Below, in pieces: positions 16,985 to 25,717 of a stretch of DNA of 64,000 bases; position 1 is the stretch's first letter; each line of letters opens with the position of its first letter. The stretch is from CAZMZF01 sp964570765. Lineage in GTDB: Bacteria > Zixibacteria > MSB-5A5 > RBG-16-43-9. The stretch lies in the NCBI GenBank assembly GCA_964570765.1, contig CAZMZF010000001.1:1-64000 (forward strand), read 5' to 3'. Position numbers and translations under genes: made by a program. A model generated the notes under the pieces. The model had not been told where the DNA came from. It did not search any database and saw only the letters and a list, made by a program, of their open reading frames with translations.

Positions 16985-18292
16985 TCATATTTTGGTTACT
17001 TTCAGCATTAAATTTTCTATCCCGATAACTTTCACCTTTTCACCTTTTTCTATCCCACCCGTAAGGGGATCACATTCTGCCTTCCATATCTCACCGTGAA
17101 TGAAAACATAACCTTCGGGCTTAATCTCTGTTCTTGCTACACCGGTCATCCCGATCATACCTTTATCACCGGTTGTGACTTTTTTCATCTGCGCTTTTAT
17201 CCCTAATCCAACCGCGAAGATCAAAAACAGAGTAGTCCCCATTACCACGGTGAGAACAACCACTAAAGAGACGCGCATATAAGGTTCAGGTGAATTTATA
17301 AGCATCAAAGACCCTAAGATCATAGAGATTATACCTCCTATTGTTAAAAGCCCGTGGCTAACTACCTTTACTTCGGCGATAAATAAAATCACTGCTAAAA
17401 TCATCAGAAGTATACCGGCATAGTTAATCGGCAGGGTCTGAAAGGCAAAAAAGGCTAAGATTAAACAGATCCCACCCACAACTCCGGGCAAAATCGAGCC
17501 TGGGTTAGAAAGCTCAAAGAAAAGTCCCCACATCCCCAGAGTGAAAAGGATATAGGCAATAGTAGGATTGGAGATGGTTTCTAAAATTTTATCCTTCCAG
17601 CTAATTTCAACTCTTCTCACCCCTGCACCCTTAGTATTTAAAATCTTCTCGCCTGAGGGTAGATTTACTTTTCTTCCATCTATCTGATCTAACAGTTCCC
17701 TCAAATTGTTAGCCACTAAATCTATGACACTATCCTTCAAAGCCTCATATTCGGTTACTGAAATACTCTGCCTTACCGCTTTTTCAGCCCATTCCGGATT
17801 TCTGCCTCTTTTATTAGCTATGGTTTTGATATAGGCTACTGCATCATTGGTAACTTTCTCTTTCATAGTCGAATCTATCTGTCCACCGATGCTAACCGGA
17901 TGAGCCGCCCCGATATTAGTTCCGGGAGCCATAGCTGCGATATGAGCGCTTAAGGTGATGAAAACTCCGGCGGAGGCGGCTCTGGAGCCAGATGGAGCCA
18001 CATAGACTATAATTGGCACCTCAGCGTTTAAAATCTTTTTAGTTATCAAACGGGTGGATTCATCTAAACCTCCAGGGGTATTTAGTTCTACCACTAATGC
18101 CTCAGCGCTATCTTCTACTGCTGAATTTATTACTTCTTCAATGATCCTGGCAGTGATCGGACCAATGGCTCCATCTATAGTGATTAAATCCACTCTTTTA
18201 TCCGAATTTGGATCCTTAGGACTGGTTGAAAAAAGTAAACTGGTAACTGATAACAAGATTATGAAGATATATACAAAGATTCTTTTTCTCAT
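16985..18292 (-). CDS. NfeD-type membrane-bound ClpP-class serine protease
   Basis: A 435-residue protease with a signal peptide (MRKRIFVYIFIILLSVTSLL), a ClpP/SppA-like domain (residues about 35-230) with the nucleophile Ser in SRAASAGVFITL and a downstream Lys in the K-rich VTNDAVAYIKTIANKRGRN segment, four to five transmembrane helices (about 240-390), and a C-terminal OB-fold NfeD domain (GMTGVARTEIKPEGYVFIHG). Start at ATG 18292 is supported by AAGGAG; a longer frame upstream has no such site. Paired with the slipin that follows on the minus strand. Confidence 0.9.
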   Translation of the reverse strand: MRKRIFVYIFIILLSVTSLLFSTSPKDPNSDKRVDLITIDGAIGPITARIIEEVINSAVEDSAEALVVELNTPGGLDESTRLITKKILNAEVPIIVYVAPSGSRAASAGVFITLSAHIAAMAPGTNIGAAHPVSIGGQIDSTMKEKVTNDAVAYIKTIANKRGRNPEWAEKAVRQSISVTEYEALKDSVIDLVANNLRELLDQIDGRKVNLPSGEKILNTKGAGVRRVEISWKDKILETISNPTIAYILFTLGMWGLFFELSNPGSILPGVVGGICLILAFFAFQTLPINYAGILLMILAVILFIAEVKVVSHGLLTIGGIISMILGSLMLINSPEPYMRVSLVVVLTVVMGTTLFLIFAVGLGIKAQMKKVTTGDKGMIGMTGVARTEIKPEGYVFIHGEIWKAECDPLTGGIEKGEKVKVIGIENLMLKVTKI

Positions 18293-18472
18293 AAAAGCTC
18301 CTTGTAAATTTAACATCTTAATTATAATATCTAAATCTTTTAAAAATAGCAATAAAAATTATTATTCCTCTTTATATAGAGAGGAGAAAAGTGTAAGGTA
18401 GTGTCGAGGTATCGTCTCTAATAATTTAGTTCTGTTACAATAACTATAAGTTTTGAGCTTCCACTTAAGTGG

Positions 18473-20203
18473 CTATGTCACCTGACTGACCTGTTTTTTA
18501 ACTCCATGGTATTTATGTAAATAAACAATGAAAGCTGTTCCTTGACCCAATTTGCTTTTGCACTCTATTCGACCATTCAGGTTGTTGACTATCCTCTGGA
18601 CAATAGCCAAGCCTAAGCCAGTACCGCTCTTTTTGTTGGAATAAAAGGGAAGAAAAGCTTTTTGCATCTGTTCTCCAGTCATCCCTTTACCCTGGTCGAC
18701 GATAGTCAGAGGGATATAAAGATCTTCGGCTGAGCTCTCTTTTTGGTAACTTAAAAAAATTTCCAGATCAAACTGCCGGGTAGTTATTAAAAGCTCGTTT
18801 CCCTTTTCCTCCATAGCTTCTAAGGCATTGACTAAGAGATTTATAAGGAGCTGTTTGAGCTGGTTTTCTTCGGCTAAGATGTAAATCGGGCAATCATCTA
18901 ATCTCTTTCGTATGCTTATTCTTTCTTGATAGGAGGGATGTTTTTTAACGATCTCAATAACTTCATCTACCACTCTTTTTAATTCGACCTTTCCTAAGGA
19001 AGTCTCTTCTAATTTGGCATATTGAAGAAATTCCTTTAGGATCGTATTTAACCGATTGCTTTCTTTGAGGATTAGTTCCAGAAGCTTTTGATTTTCTCCT
19101 TCCAGCTTCATTTCGCTTTTCAAGACCTCTACCGAGCCAGATATGGAGGCCAGAGGGTTTCTGATCTCATGAGCGATGCCGGCGGAGAGCTCTCCCACCG
19201 CAGCTAATCTGTCTTGAAACCGCATCCTCTCCTCGATCTTTTTAACCTCGGTCAGGTCTTGAAACACAGCGATAACTCCCCTTTTTTTTGAATTTTTCCC
19301 CTCAAGTATAGAGGTACTTATGCCCAAAGGGATTTTTTGCCCAAGCTGATTCTGGATATAAAGCTCGCTGCGGGAATCGATCTGTTCTGAATTTAACGCT
19401 TGTTCTAATTTATCGCATAGCTCCGGCATCCTTTTACGGAAGACCTCATAAAAATTTCTGCCTTTAAGTTCTCTGGCTTTGTATCCTAAAATCTCCTCGG
19501 CGGTTTTATTGTAATAAATAATCCGGCCTAAAGTGTCTATGGTTATAAGTCCACTATGCATATGCTGAAGGATATCGTGCGTGTCCATCTTCATACGGTC
19601 CAATTCCAAAGATGCCAGAAAAAGCTCCTGTCCTTTTGTTTTCAGACGTTGCGCTAGATATCCGCTTAAGAAAGCTATTAGATAAAAAGAGCAAATATAT
19701 AAGAATATGCGATAAAAGTCTGAATCACTTAATAGATAAATATTTTTTATCCAGTTAACCGAGAAAATATTTTTTACCGCAAAGAGGTTTCCCCAGATCA
19801 GAGTTGAGGTAAATCCAAAGCTGGATAAAGTAGCTATTAGTAATACACCGGTCAGATTGTAAACCAGGCTGGCAGAGACTATAGTTAAAAGAAAGAGTGT
19901 GGCAAAGGGGCTTTCGGCCCTGCCACTTGCAGCCATTATTCCAGTTTCAACTAACACTTCAAAGATCAATTGAAGGGCGATAATGCTTTTAAACAATAAT
20001 TCAGACTTAAGTCGCTCTTTAAGAACCAGGAGGATAAGAAAAATAATAGTTACCAGGCTATAGCTAATAAAGGGAAGGAAAAGTTCCTTAGAAACTTTAA
20101 AATATAAGATTACTACTAAAAGAATAAAGATATAAACTAATAGACGAAAGAAAAGGGGTAGAGAGATTTTTACCGGCTCTGGTATTCTCTTTTTAGGGTT
20201 CAT
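18473..20203 (-). CDS. pilS: PilS-like sensor histidine kinase
   Basis: A 576-residue membrane sensor kinase. About six transmembrane helices occupy residues 15-195, followed by a PAS domain (about 210-330), a HisKA domain with the phospho-acceptor in AGIAHEIRNPLASISGSVEV, and an HATPase domain with N box INLLVNALEAMEEKG, G1 DQGKGM and G2 GTGLGLAIV. The arrangement and its position after pilT and pilC match PilS, the kinase that senses pilin levels. No response regulator follows, which is unusual for PilS. A terminator separates it from pilC, so it may have its own promoter. Function as a pilus regulator is inferred. Confidence 0.75.
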   Translation of the reverse strand: MNPKKRIPEPVKISLPLFFRLLVYIFILLVVILYFKVSKELFLPFISYSLVTIIFLILLVLKERLKSELLFKSIIALQLIFEVLVETGIMAASGRAESPFATLFLLTIVSASLVYNLTGVLLIATLSSFGFTSTLIWGNLFAVKNIFSVNWIKNIYLLSDSDFYRIFLYICSFYLIAFLSGYLAQRLKTKGQELFLASLELDRMKMDTHDILQHMHSGLITIDTLGRIIYYNKTAEEILGYKARELKGRNFYEVFRKRMPELCDKLEQALNSEQIDSRSELYIQNQLGQKIPLGISTSILEGKNSKKRGVIAVFQDLTEVKKIEERMRFQDRLAAVGELSAGIAHEIRNPLASISGSVEVLKSEMKLEGENQKLLELILKESNRLNTILKEFLQYAKLEETSLGKVELKRVVDEVIEIVKKHPSYQERISIRKRLDDCPIYILAEENQLKQLLINLLVNALEAMEEKGNELLITTRQFDLEIFLSYQKESSAEDLYIPLTIVDQGKGMTGEQMQKAFLPFYSNKKSGTGLGLAIVQRIVNNLNGRIECKSKLGQGTAFIVYLHKYHGVKKQVSQVT

Positions 20204-20225
20204 CTTAAGCTAAAAAAGTTATGAT

Positions 20226-20254
20226 TAAAAAACGCCCCGGCATTATCCGGGGCA
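20226..20254 (-). terminator. Rho-independent terminator after pilC
   Basis: On the minus strand, GCCCCGG (20253-20247) pairs with CCGGGGC (20240-20234) over an ATAATG loop, followed by GTTTTTT (to 20227). It lies between pilC and pilS, so the two are not simply co-transcribed. Confidence 0.85.
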
Positions 20255-20286
20255 GAAGGTAATCGATTATCCAACAGATTGTTTTT

Positions 20287-21489
20287 TTAACTAATCTTGC
20301 CAATAATGTCAAACATAGGTAGATACATAGATATAAGAATGCCACCAACTATTACACCCATAAAGATGATCACAACTGGTTCAATTATGGAGGTAATAGC
20401 AGAAACAGCTGCATCCACTTCCTCCTCATAGAAATCAGCTATCTTATTGAGCATATCGTCCAAGCCACCGGTTTTCTCACCCACGGAGATCATCTGGGTT
20501 ACCATAGGAGGAAATACCCCGGTTTCTTTTAAAGGCTGGGTTATAGTCTCCCCTTCAGCGATGGAGATAACTGATTTTTTAATAGCGTTCTGAATAACCT
20601 TGTTGCCAGCAGTTTTGGCAGTGATGTCCAGAGCTTCCAGTATCGAGACACCAGAAGAGATCAGAGTTCCAAGGGTGCGGGTGAATCTGGAGATTGCGCT
20701 TTTTCTGAGAAGCTCACCGATTAAAGGTAGTTTCAGAAGAAGCTTGTCAAGGAACAAGCGGCCCTGTTCAGTTCGGATATAAAATCTAAAACCGACAGCA
20801 AGTAAAACTAAAAATATCAGTCCAGTTATAAAGTTACTTCTCAGGAAATGACTTAATCCCAGGACAAATTTAGTTGGTCCAGGTAGTTCAGCTCCTAATC
20901 CGGAAAACAGCTTGGCAAAAACAGGCACGATAAAAGTAAGCATTGCAGCGGTAACTCCAATGGCCACGATAAAAATAACAGAAGGGTAGATCAAAGCGCC
21001 TTTTACTTTTCTCACTAAAGCATCAGCTTTCTCTCGATAGGCAGCTAACCTTATGAGGATGGTATCTAAGGCTCCTCCGATTTCACCTGCATCCACCATA
21101 TTGACATAGAGATCATCAAAGATTTTCTTATGTTTGGACAGAGCTTCAGCCAGGGTTGTGCCGGCCTGAACACTTTCCTTAACCTGCCCGATCACTTTTC
21201 TTAATTCGGCTGATTCGCTTTGCTGAGCTAATATCTCCAGGCATTGAACCATAGGAAGTCCTGCCCCGATCATAGTGGCGAATTGTCGGGTGAATCTGGA
21301 GATTTGTACTTTTTTTACTCTTTTCATGCCAAAGCTGAGTTTGATGCTGGATGGTTTTTTTATCACCGAAGATACCAGGATCTTATTGCTACGCAAAAGT
21401 TTTTCCAGCTCATTTCGATCTTTGGCTTTAAGCTCTCCAGAGACGGTTGTCCCCGCTAAGGTTTTCCCTTTGTATTCAAAGATAGGCAA
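20287..21489 (-). CDS. pilC: Type II secretion/type IV pilus inner-membrane protein PilC (GspF family)
   Basis: A 400-residue inner-membrane platform protein for pilus assembly. It begins with the PilC-type N-terminal domain (MPIFEYKGKTLAGTTVSGEL) and has two T2SSF domains (residues about 68-190 and 270-395), each with a cytoplasmic helical bundle ending in transmembrane helices. Signatures FTRQFATMIGAGLPMVQCLE and TRTLGTLISSGVSILEALDI are the paired repeats. It is coded 26 bases after pilT and is closed by an intrinsic terminator. Confidence 0.93.
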   Translation of the reverse strand: MPIFEYKGKTLAGTTVSGELKAKDRNELEKLLRSNKILVSSVIKKPSSIKLSFGMKRVKKVQISRFTRQFATMIGAGLPMVQCLEILAQQSESAELRKVIGQVKESVQAGTTLAEALSKHKKIFDDLYVNMVDAGEIGGALDTILIRLAAYREKADALVRKVKGALIYPSVIFIVAIGVTAAMLTFIVPVFAKLFSGLGAELPGPTKFVLGLSHFLRSNFITGLIFLVLLAVGFRFYIRTEQGRLFLDKLLLKLPLIGELLRKSAISRFTRTLGTLISSGVSILEALDITAKTAGNKVIQNAIKKSVISIAEGETITQPLKETGVFPPMVTQMISVGEKTGGLDDMLNKIADFYEEEVDAAVSAITSIIEPVVIIFMGVIVGGILISMYLPMFDIIGKIS

Positions 21490-21515
21490 TTTAATCCTCC
21501 TTTATATCAGTAAAG

Positions 21516-22595
21516 TCATGCGAAAGTAGAGATCTCCTGTTTTTTGGATACGATCTCGTTTAGCTCTTGCGTGTTGGAACTTCTTCCCATTGCATCTCCA
21601 ATAGTTATCTTATGGGTGAGATAAAGCTCGGCTAAAGATTGATTCATAGTTTTCATACCATATTTCTGCCCAGCCTGCATCATCGAATAAATCTGATGGA
21701 TTTTGTCATCCCGGATCAGAGCCCGGATAGCTGGAGTGCAGACCATTACCTCTAAAGCTAAGGCTCTGCCACCACCTATCTTAGGAATCAATTGCTGAGT
21801 TACCACTGCTTGCAAAACAAAAGAAATGGTTACCCTTACCTGTTCCTGTTGATTAGTAGGGAAGACATCGATTATTCGGTTCATCGATTCAACACAGGAG
21901 TTGGTGTGTAAAGTGGCAAAGGCTAAATGTCCGGTCTCAGAGATATTTAATGCTGCCTCCATAGTTTCTAAATCCCTCATCTCGCCTATCAGGACAACAT
22001 CCGGGTCCTCTCTTAAAGCATATTTTAAGGCTGAGGCAAAGGAAGTGGTATCTGAATATACTTCCCTTTGATTTATCAGGGCACAGTTATGGCGATGCAG
22101 ATATTCTATCGGGTCTTCAATAGTGATTATATGACAGTGTCTTTCTTTATTTATTTTGTCGATCAAGGCGGCTAAGGTGGTTGATTTACCCATACCGGTT
22201 GGCCCGGTGATCAAGACTAAGCCCCGAGGTAAATTAGCAAATTCCGTTATTACCTTTGGTAGCCCCAATTCATCAAAACTGGGTATGTGGTGCGGGATCA
22301 TACGTAGAGCCACTGCCACGTTTCCCCTTTGCATAAACACATTACATCTGAACCGGCTGAGGTTTTCTATCCCGAAAGAAAGGTCTAACTCACTCTTTTC
22401 CTCGAATTTTTGTTTTTGTTTTTCACTCATTATAGAATAAGCAAGCTTTTTGGTATCTTCTGGAGTCAACAGGTCGTAATTAGTCTTTATGAGTTTGCCG
22501 TCTATCCTTAATTGCGGTGGACTGCCTACGGTCAAATGGAGGTCTGAGGCATTCTTTTTAACCATCGATTCTAAAAGTTCTCTTAATCCTACCAT
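21516..22595 (-). CDS. pilT: Twitching motility ATPase PilT
   Basis: Hexameric retraction ATPase of the type IV pilus. The 359-residue product begins with the PilT PAS-like domain (LLESMVKKNASDLHLTVGSP), then Walker A GPTGMGKST, the Asp box TIEDPIEYLHRH, Walker B LREDPDVVLIGEMRD, and the His box ETGHLAFATLHTN. The length and N-terminal MVKKNASDLHL sequence favour PilT over the assembly ATPase PilB, which has an extra N-terminal domain and a zinc motif. First gene of the minus-strand pilT-pilC run. No pilB, pilin or prepilin peptidase gene is in the window. Confidence 0.93.
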   Translation of the reverse strand: MVGLRELLESMVKKNASDLHLTVGSPPQLRIDGKLIKTNYDLLTPEDTKKLAYSIMSEKQKQKFEEKSELDLSFGIENLSRFRCNVFMQRGNVAVALRMIPHHIPSFDELGLPKVITEFANLPRGLVLITGPTGMGKSTTLAALIDKINKERHCHIITIEDPIEYLHRHNCALINQREVYSDTTSFASALKYALREDPDVVLIGEMRDLETMEAALNISETGHLAFATLHTNSCVESMNRIIDVFPTNQQEQVRVTISFVLQAVVTQQLIPKIGGGRALALEVMVCTPAIRALIRDDKIHQIYSMMQAGQKYGMKTMNQSLAELYLTHKITIGDAMGRSSNTQELNEIVSKKQEISTFA

Positions 22596-22896
22596 GGGTT
22601 CTCCAGGTTTTATTTAGTGATAAAAAGTTCCAAATAAATGCTCCAGGTTATTCTTTTACTATTATCGACTTTAAGGTAAAATTCTTTATTAAAACTGGAA
22701 TAAAGCAGGGGGGTAATTTATTCCATCCTTGCCTTGTCTCCTGACCAGGCAAATCGGCTTCGTCGGGTGAAGATACCAGATGGTAATAATCGGAGAAAGG
22801 CAAAGGCAATTTTATAAATTGTCTTAATTTCCTCTTTTTTGTTTACAAACTTGGCTCAAAAGATTAGATTTCAACAGGCTTTAACTTATCGTTGTT
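22596..22896. other. Divergent intergenic region between pilT and mtaB
   Basis: A 301-base gap between divergent genes, so it must hold promoters in both directions. No consensus pair stands out. Its main visible content is a strong stem structure at 22729-22803. Confidence 0.5.
22729..22803. ncRNA. Candidate structured leader RNA or dispersed palindrome
   Basis: TTGCCTT-G-TCTCC (22729-22741) pairs with GGAGA-AAGGCAA (22792-22803), twelve pairs with one bulged G. The enclosed 50 bases contain small hairpins, CGGC-TTC-GTCG (about 22755-22765) and TACC-AGAT-GGTA, giving a three-way junction. TTGCCT can also pair with AGGCAA at 22747-22752, a mutually exclusive fold. It lies 94 bases before mtaB on the plus strand and 134 bases before pilT on the minus strand. 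I compared it by eye with c-di-GMP, TPP and cobalamin aptamers and found no match. Confidence 0.35.
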
Positions 22897-24177
22897 ATGA
22901 ACCAGAAAAAAGTTGCCCTGTTTACAGTAGGATGTAAGCTTAATCAATACGAGACAGAATGGATGGGCGAGAGCTTAGAGAAACTCGGGTTTAAGAGGGT
23001 AAATTTCTCCGAACCAGCAGACTTATATATAATCAATACCTGCACAGTTACTGCTCAAAGCGATTATTCCTCCAGGCAGGCGATTTATCGAGCTTTTAGA
23101 AGGTCCCCTAACTCTAAGATTGCAGTGGTGGGTTGCTATTCAGAAATCGAGCCAGATTTTCTAAAAAAATTGCCTGGAGTCATTTTAGTTTTGGGAAATG
23201 AGGAGAAGAAAAGAATCGGTGAGATTATACTGGAAAGATTATATAACCAGAAACCAAAGATTAGAGAAGAAAAAACTATAATCACCAGCAGGTTTAAACA
23301 TACACGTGCTCTGGTGAAGATTCAGGATGGATGCAATCAAAGTTGTGCCTATTGCATTGTGCCTAAAGCCAGGGGTAAGGAAATATCCAGAGATGTAAAT
23401 GAGGTGGTTCAAGAGATAAAGGGTTTAAGGGATCAAGGGTTTAAAGAAGTGGTTCTGACCGGGGTACATATAGGGAAATACTGTGAGGAGGGATTAAATC
23501 TTTCAGGTTTTTTAAAGAAAATTTTAGTTGAAACTGATGTAGAGAGGATCAGGCTTAGTTCTGTAGAACCCCAAGAGTTAGATGAGGAGTTAATAAAACT
23601 TCTGGAAAAAGAGAAGAGAGTCTGCCGGCACCTGCATATCCCTCTGCAATCCGGGAGTAATAAAGTGCTCAAGAAGATGAAAAGAAATTATACGGAGGAG
23701 GAATACAGCAATTTGATTCAAACTGTTTATAAAAGAGTAAAAGATATTACCTTAGGTGCAGATGTGATGGTTGGCTTTCCAGAAGAAAAAGAAGAAGATT
23801 TTGAAAAGACCTGTGAATTTATTTTGTCCTCACCCTTAGCCTATCTACATGTATTCAGCTATTCAGACAGAAAAGGGACTTTAGCCTCGGAGATGCAGGA
23901 TAAAATTGAGCCTAAGGTGATTCAGAAGAGAAGTAAGCTTCTTCATCAGATAGGGAAGGAGATCTGGGAAAAACACTTAAACAATTTTATGGGTAAAAAA
24001 CTGGAGATTTTGGTGGAAAGCAATTGGGATAAAGACTCAGGTAGGTTGATCGGGTTGACAGATAATTATATCCGTGTTTTGATAGATGGAAAGGATGATT
24101 TGAAAAATAAGATATTACCGGTTAAAATAGCTGAAAGGGAAGGTAAATATCTGACAGGGGAAATCTTTAATGGATAG
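22897..24177 (+). CDS. mtaB: tRNA (N6-threonylcarbamoyladenosine-37-C2)-methylthiotransferase MtaB
   Basis: Radical-SAM enzyme that adds a methylthio group to t6A37 of tRNAs reading ANN codons. The 426-residue product has the N-terminal UPF0004 domain with three cluster cysteines (FTVGCKLNQYE, INTCTV, VVGCYSE), the radical-SAM motif CNQSCAYCIVP (C-x3-C-x2-C) and a C-terminal TRAM domain. GCKLNQYET is the MtaB form, differing from MiaB and RimO. prmA overlaps its end by eight bases. Confidence 0.93.
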   Translation: MNQKKVALFTVGCKLNQYETEWMGESLEKLGFKRVNFSEPADLYIINTCTVTAQSDYSSRQAIYRAFRRSPNSKIAVVGCYSEIEPDFLKKLPGVILVLGNEEKKRIGEIILERLYNQKPKIREEKTIITSRFKHTRALVKIQDGCNQSCAYCIVPKARGKEISRDVNEVVQEIKGLRDQGFKEVVLTGVHIGKYCEEGLNLSGFLKKILVETDVERIRLSSVEPQELDEELIKLLEKEKRVCRHLHIPLQSGSNKVLKKMKRNYTEEEYSNLIQTVYKRVKDITLGADVMVGFPEEKEEDFEKTCEFILSSPLAYLHVFSYSDRKGTLASEMQDKIEPKVIQKRSKLLHQIGKEIWEKHLNNFMGKKLEILVESNWDKDSGRLIGLTDNYIRVLIDGKDDLKNKILPVKIAEREGKYLTGEIFNG

Positions 24178-24967
24178 ATACTTTACTCAGATAAAGCTAA
24201 CTCTTTCTCAATCTTTGTCTGAACTTTTAGGAAATTTTATGGTGGAAAATGGCTGCAGGGGTTATATCATAGAGGAAGATAAAAAGGACAGGGTTATATT
24301 GAAAGGTTATCTTAGAGAAAGGAAAAAGGCTAAGGTTTTAGTTGAGAAGATTTATAAATATGTTAAATCGCTTGAGAAACTTTACAAAAATAAATTAGAG
24401 ATCGGGGTTGAATTTAAAAGAATAAAGGAGGAAGACTGGTCAACTTGGTGGAGAAAATCATTTAAGCCAATTGAGGTAACAGATAAGATCGTTATTAAGC
24501 CCAGCTTGATCAACCAAAGATTCCCCCAAAAAATTGTGATTGAACTTGAGCCGAAGATGGCTTTTGGAACCGGAGAGCACTCTACTACCAGGTTATGTCT
24601 AAGAGCATTTGAGAGATATATTAAACCTGTGGATAAGGTTCTGGATTTAGGAACCGGAAGTGGTATTTTGGCAATAGTTTCTGCTAAATTAGGCGCATCG
24701 CATACTCTAGCTCTGGATATTGATGAAGAGGCGATTAGTAATGCCAAGGAGAATTTAATTAAAAATAAAGTGCAAAAAATGGTGGATTTAAGATTAGGAA
24801 CCATAGATGATAAGGTGCCGGTTGATTATTTCAATCTGATCGTTGCTAATCTGACTAAAACTCAGATAATTGAGCTTTTTGATAGTATGAATCGGGTTTT
24901 GAAAAAAGAGGGAATTCTTATCTTATCCGGGATTCAAAGAGAAGAGAAAGAAGAGATGGAAGAGTAA
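24170..24967 (+). CDS. prmA: Ribosomal protein L11 methyltransferase PrmA, C terminus interrupted
   Basis: SAM-dependent methyltransferase that trimethylates ribosomal protein L11. It has the N-terminal substrate-binding domain, WSTWWRKSFKPIEV, the MAFGTGEHSTTRLCL motif, SAM loop DLGTGSGILAI and the NLIVANLT motif. The reading frame stops at TAA 24965-24967 after 265 residues, about 30 short. Beyond it, the same frame continues with sequence ending LSDKEWIGYVIQM, which fits the normal PrmA end with its conserved tryptophan. A mobile cassette then interrupts the frame at 25039/25040; joining 25039 to 25671 gives M-I-C-stop, a natural end. So the gene has both an internal stop and a cassette insertion; the catalytic core is intact. 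Confidence 0.85.
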   Translation: MDRYFTQIKLTLSQSLSELLGNFMVENGCRGYIIEEDKKDRVILKGYLRERKKAKVLVEKIYKYVKSLEKLYKNKLEIGVEFKRIKEEDWSTWWRKSFKPIEVTDKIVIKPSLINQRFPQKIVIELEPKMAFGTGEHSTTRLCLRAFERYIKPVDKVLDLGTGSGILAIVSAKLGASHTLALDIDEEAISNAKENLIKNKVQKMVDLRLGTIDDKVPVDYFNLIVANLTKTQIIELFDSMNRVLKKEGILILSGIQREEKEEMEE

Positions 24968-25039
24968 TTTTGTTCAAAAAATATTTTATTAAAAGAGACT
25001 CTTTCTGATAAGGAGTGGATTGGTTATGTTATACAAATG

Positions 25040-25670
25040 TTAGGCGAAATGATGAATAATAAAATGAAAAGAGACAAAATACTATGGATATACCCTTAAA
25101 CATCCTATTTTGGGCAATGGAAGCAGCATATTGTCTTCATTGTCTCGATGAGGCAGTTGCTGGTCGTGGATTTGTAAACATGGTAAAGAATTTTTTCTGG
25201 TCTGAATTTGATGGAAAGAAATTCTTTTGGTTTAATACATGTGCGCATTTGATTAACATTTTCAGCATAATTCTTTATGAAATTTTTGGTGGAGTTTGGG
25301 TTATTTTCCCCTTGAGTATAAGTTGGGTTTTTGTTACAAATGGCTTCTGGCATGTCCTTGGGACGGCAATGTTTAAAGAATATTCACCGGGGTTAATGAC
25401 AAGCCCACTCTACTGGATAATTATGTATTTTATAATACGGTATAGCCTATTACAAGGAAATATTTCGGTATCTAATTTCATTATTTCTTTTATTGTTGGA
25501 ACAGTTATTACAATTTTAATGATTGGAAGTCTTTTTGCCAGACGACGGTTAAAAATGGGTGGAAGTCAATGAGGGAACATTACGCATCACTTCGCCTAAC
25601 AGCGGATAAAAGGGAAATCAAAGATTTCCCCAAATCCCACCAGAGCGGGACTTCTTTTATCCGCAATACG
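25040..25670 (+). mobile_element. Solitary integron-type gene cassette
   Basis: Left border GTTAGGC (25039-25045) matches the integron core site GTTRRRY. The right side carries an attC-like site starting with GCCTAAC (25594-25600), the exact complement of GTTAGGC. In a circular cassette the two would be the paired R' and R'' boxes. One gene (HXXEE membrane protein) fills the cassette, starting 44 bases in, same orientation as attC. The right junction G/ATATGC (25670/25671) resembles a secondary GWT target, not attI. Removing 25040-25670 restores the prmA end and leaves the usual prmA-rsmE neighbourhood. No integrase gene is present here. Confidence 0.75.
25084..25572 (+). CDS. HXXEE-domain integral membrane protein (cassette gene)
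   Basis: A 162-residue protein with four to five membrane helices. It resembles the HXXEE family (PF13787 type): an early HCLDEAV motif in place of HxxEE, then NGFWHVLGTAMFKEYSPGLM, the second conserved His and PG motif, and a hydrophobic C-terminal half ending in a basic tail. Function of this family is unknown. Base composition is more AT-rich, with more Phe and Tyr codons than the flanking genes. It is the only gene of an integron-type cassette inserted between prmA and rsmE. A 16-codon frame (25049-25099) overlaps its start. Confidence 0.75.
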   Translation: MDIPLNILFWAMEAAYCLHCLDEAVAGRGFVNMVKNFFWSEFDGKKFFWFNTCAHLINIFSIILYEIFGGVWVIFPLSISWVFVTNGFWHVLGTAMFKEYSPGLMTSPLYWIIMYFIIRYSLLQGNISVSNFIISFIVGTVITILMIGSLFARRRLKMGGSQ

Positions 25671-25676
25671 ATATGC
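25594..25676 (+). other. attC-like recombination site
   Basis: R''-like box GCCTAAC (25594-25600), then GCGGATAAAAG (25602-25612) matched by CTTTTATCCGC (25654-25664), an inner 8-bp hairpin GGGAAATC-AAA-GATTTCCC, and a right core G/ATATGC (25670-25676). In the circular cassette the right core would be GTTAGGC, exactly complementary to GCCTAAC. The overall length of about 80 bases is typical of attC sites. Confidence 0.7.
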
Positions 25677-25717
25677 TGATTCCAATTTTCAAGGGTATTA
25701 ATTAAGAGAGGAGATAG

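Noticed and set aside
22735..22810. c-di-GMP, TPP or cobalamin riboswitch upstream of mtaB/pilT
   Set aside because: Fragments such as GGCAAA and GGTGAA are suggestive but the required core (for example GGCAAACC with GACGCAAAGCC) is not present on either strand. Kept only as an unassigned structure.
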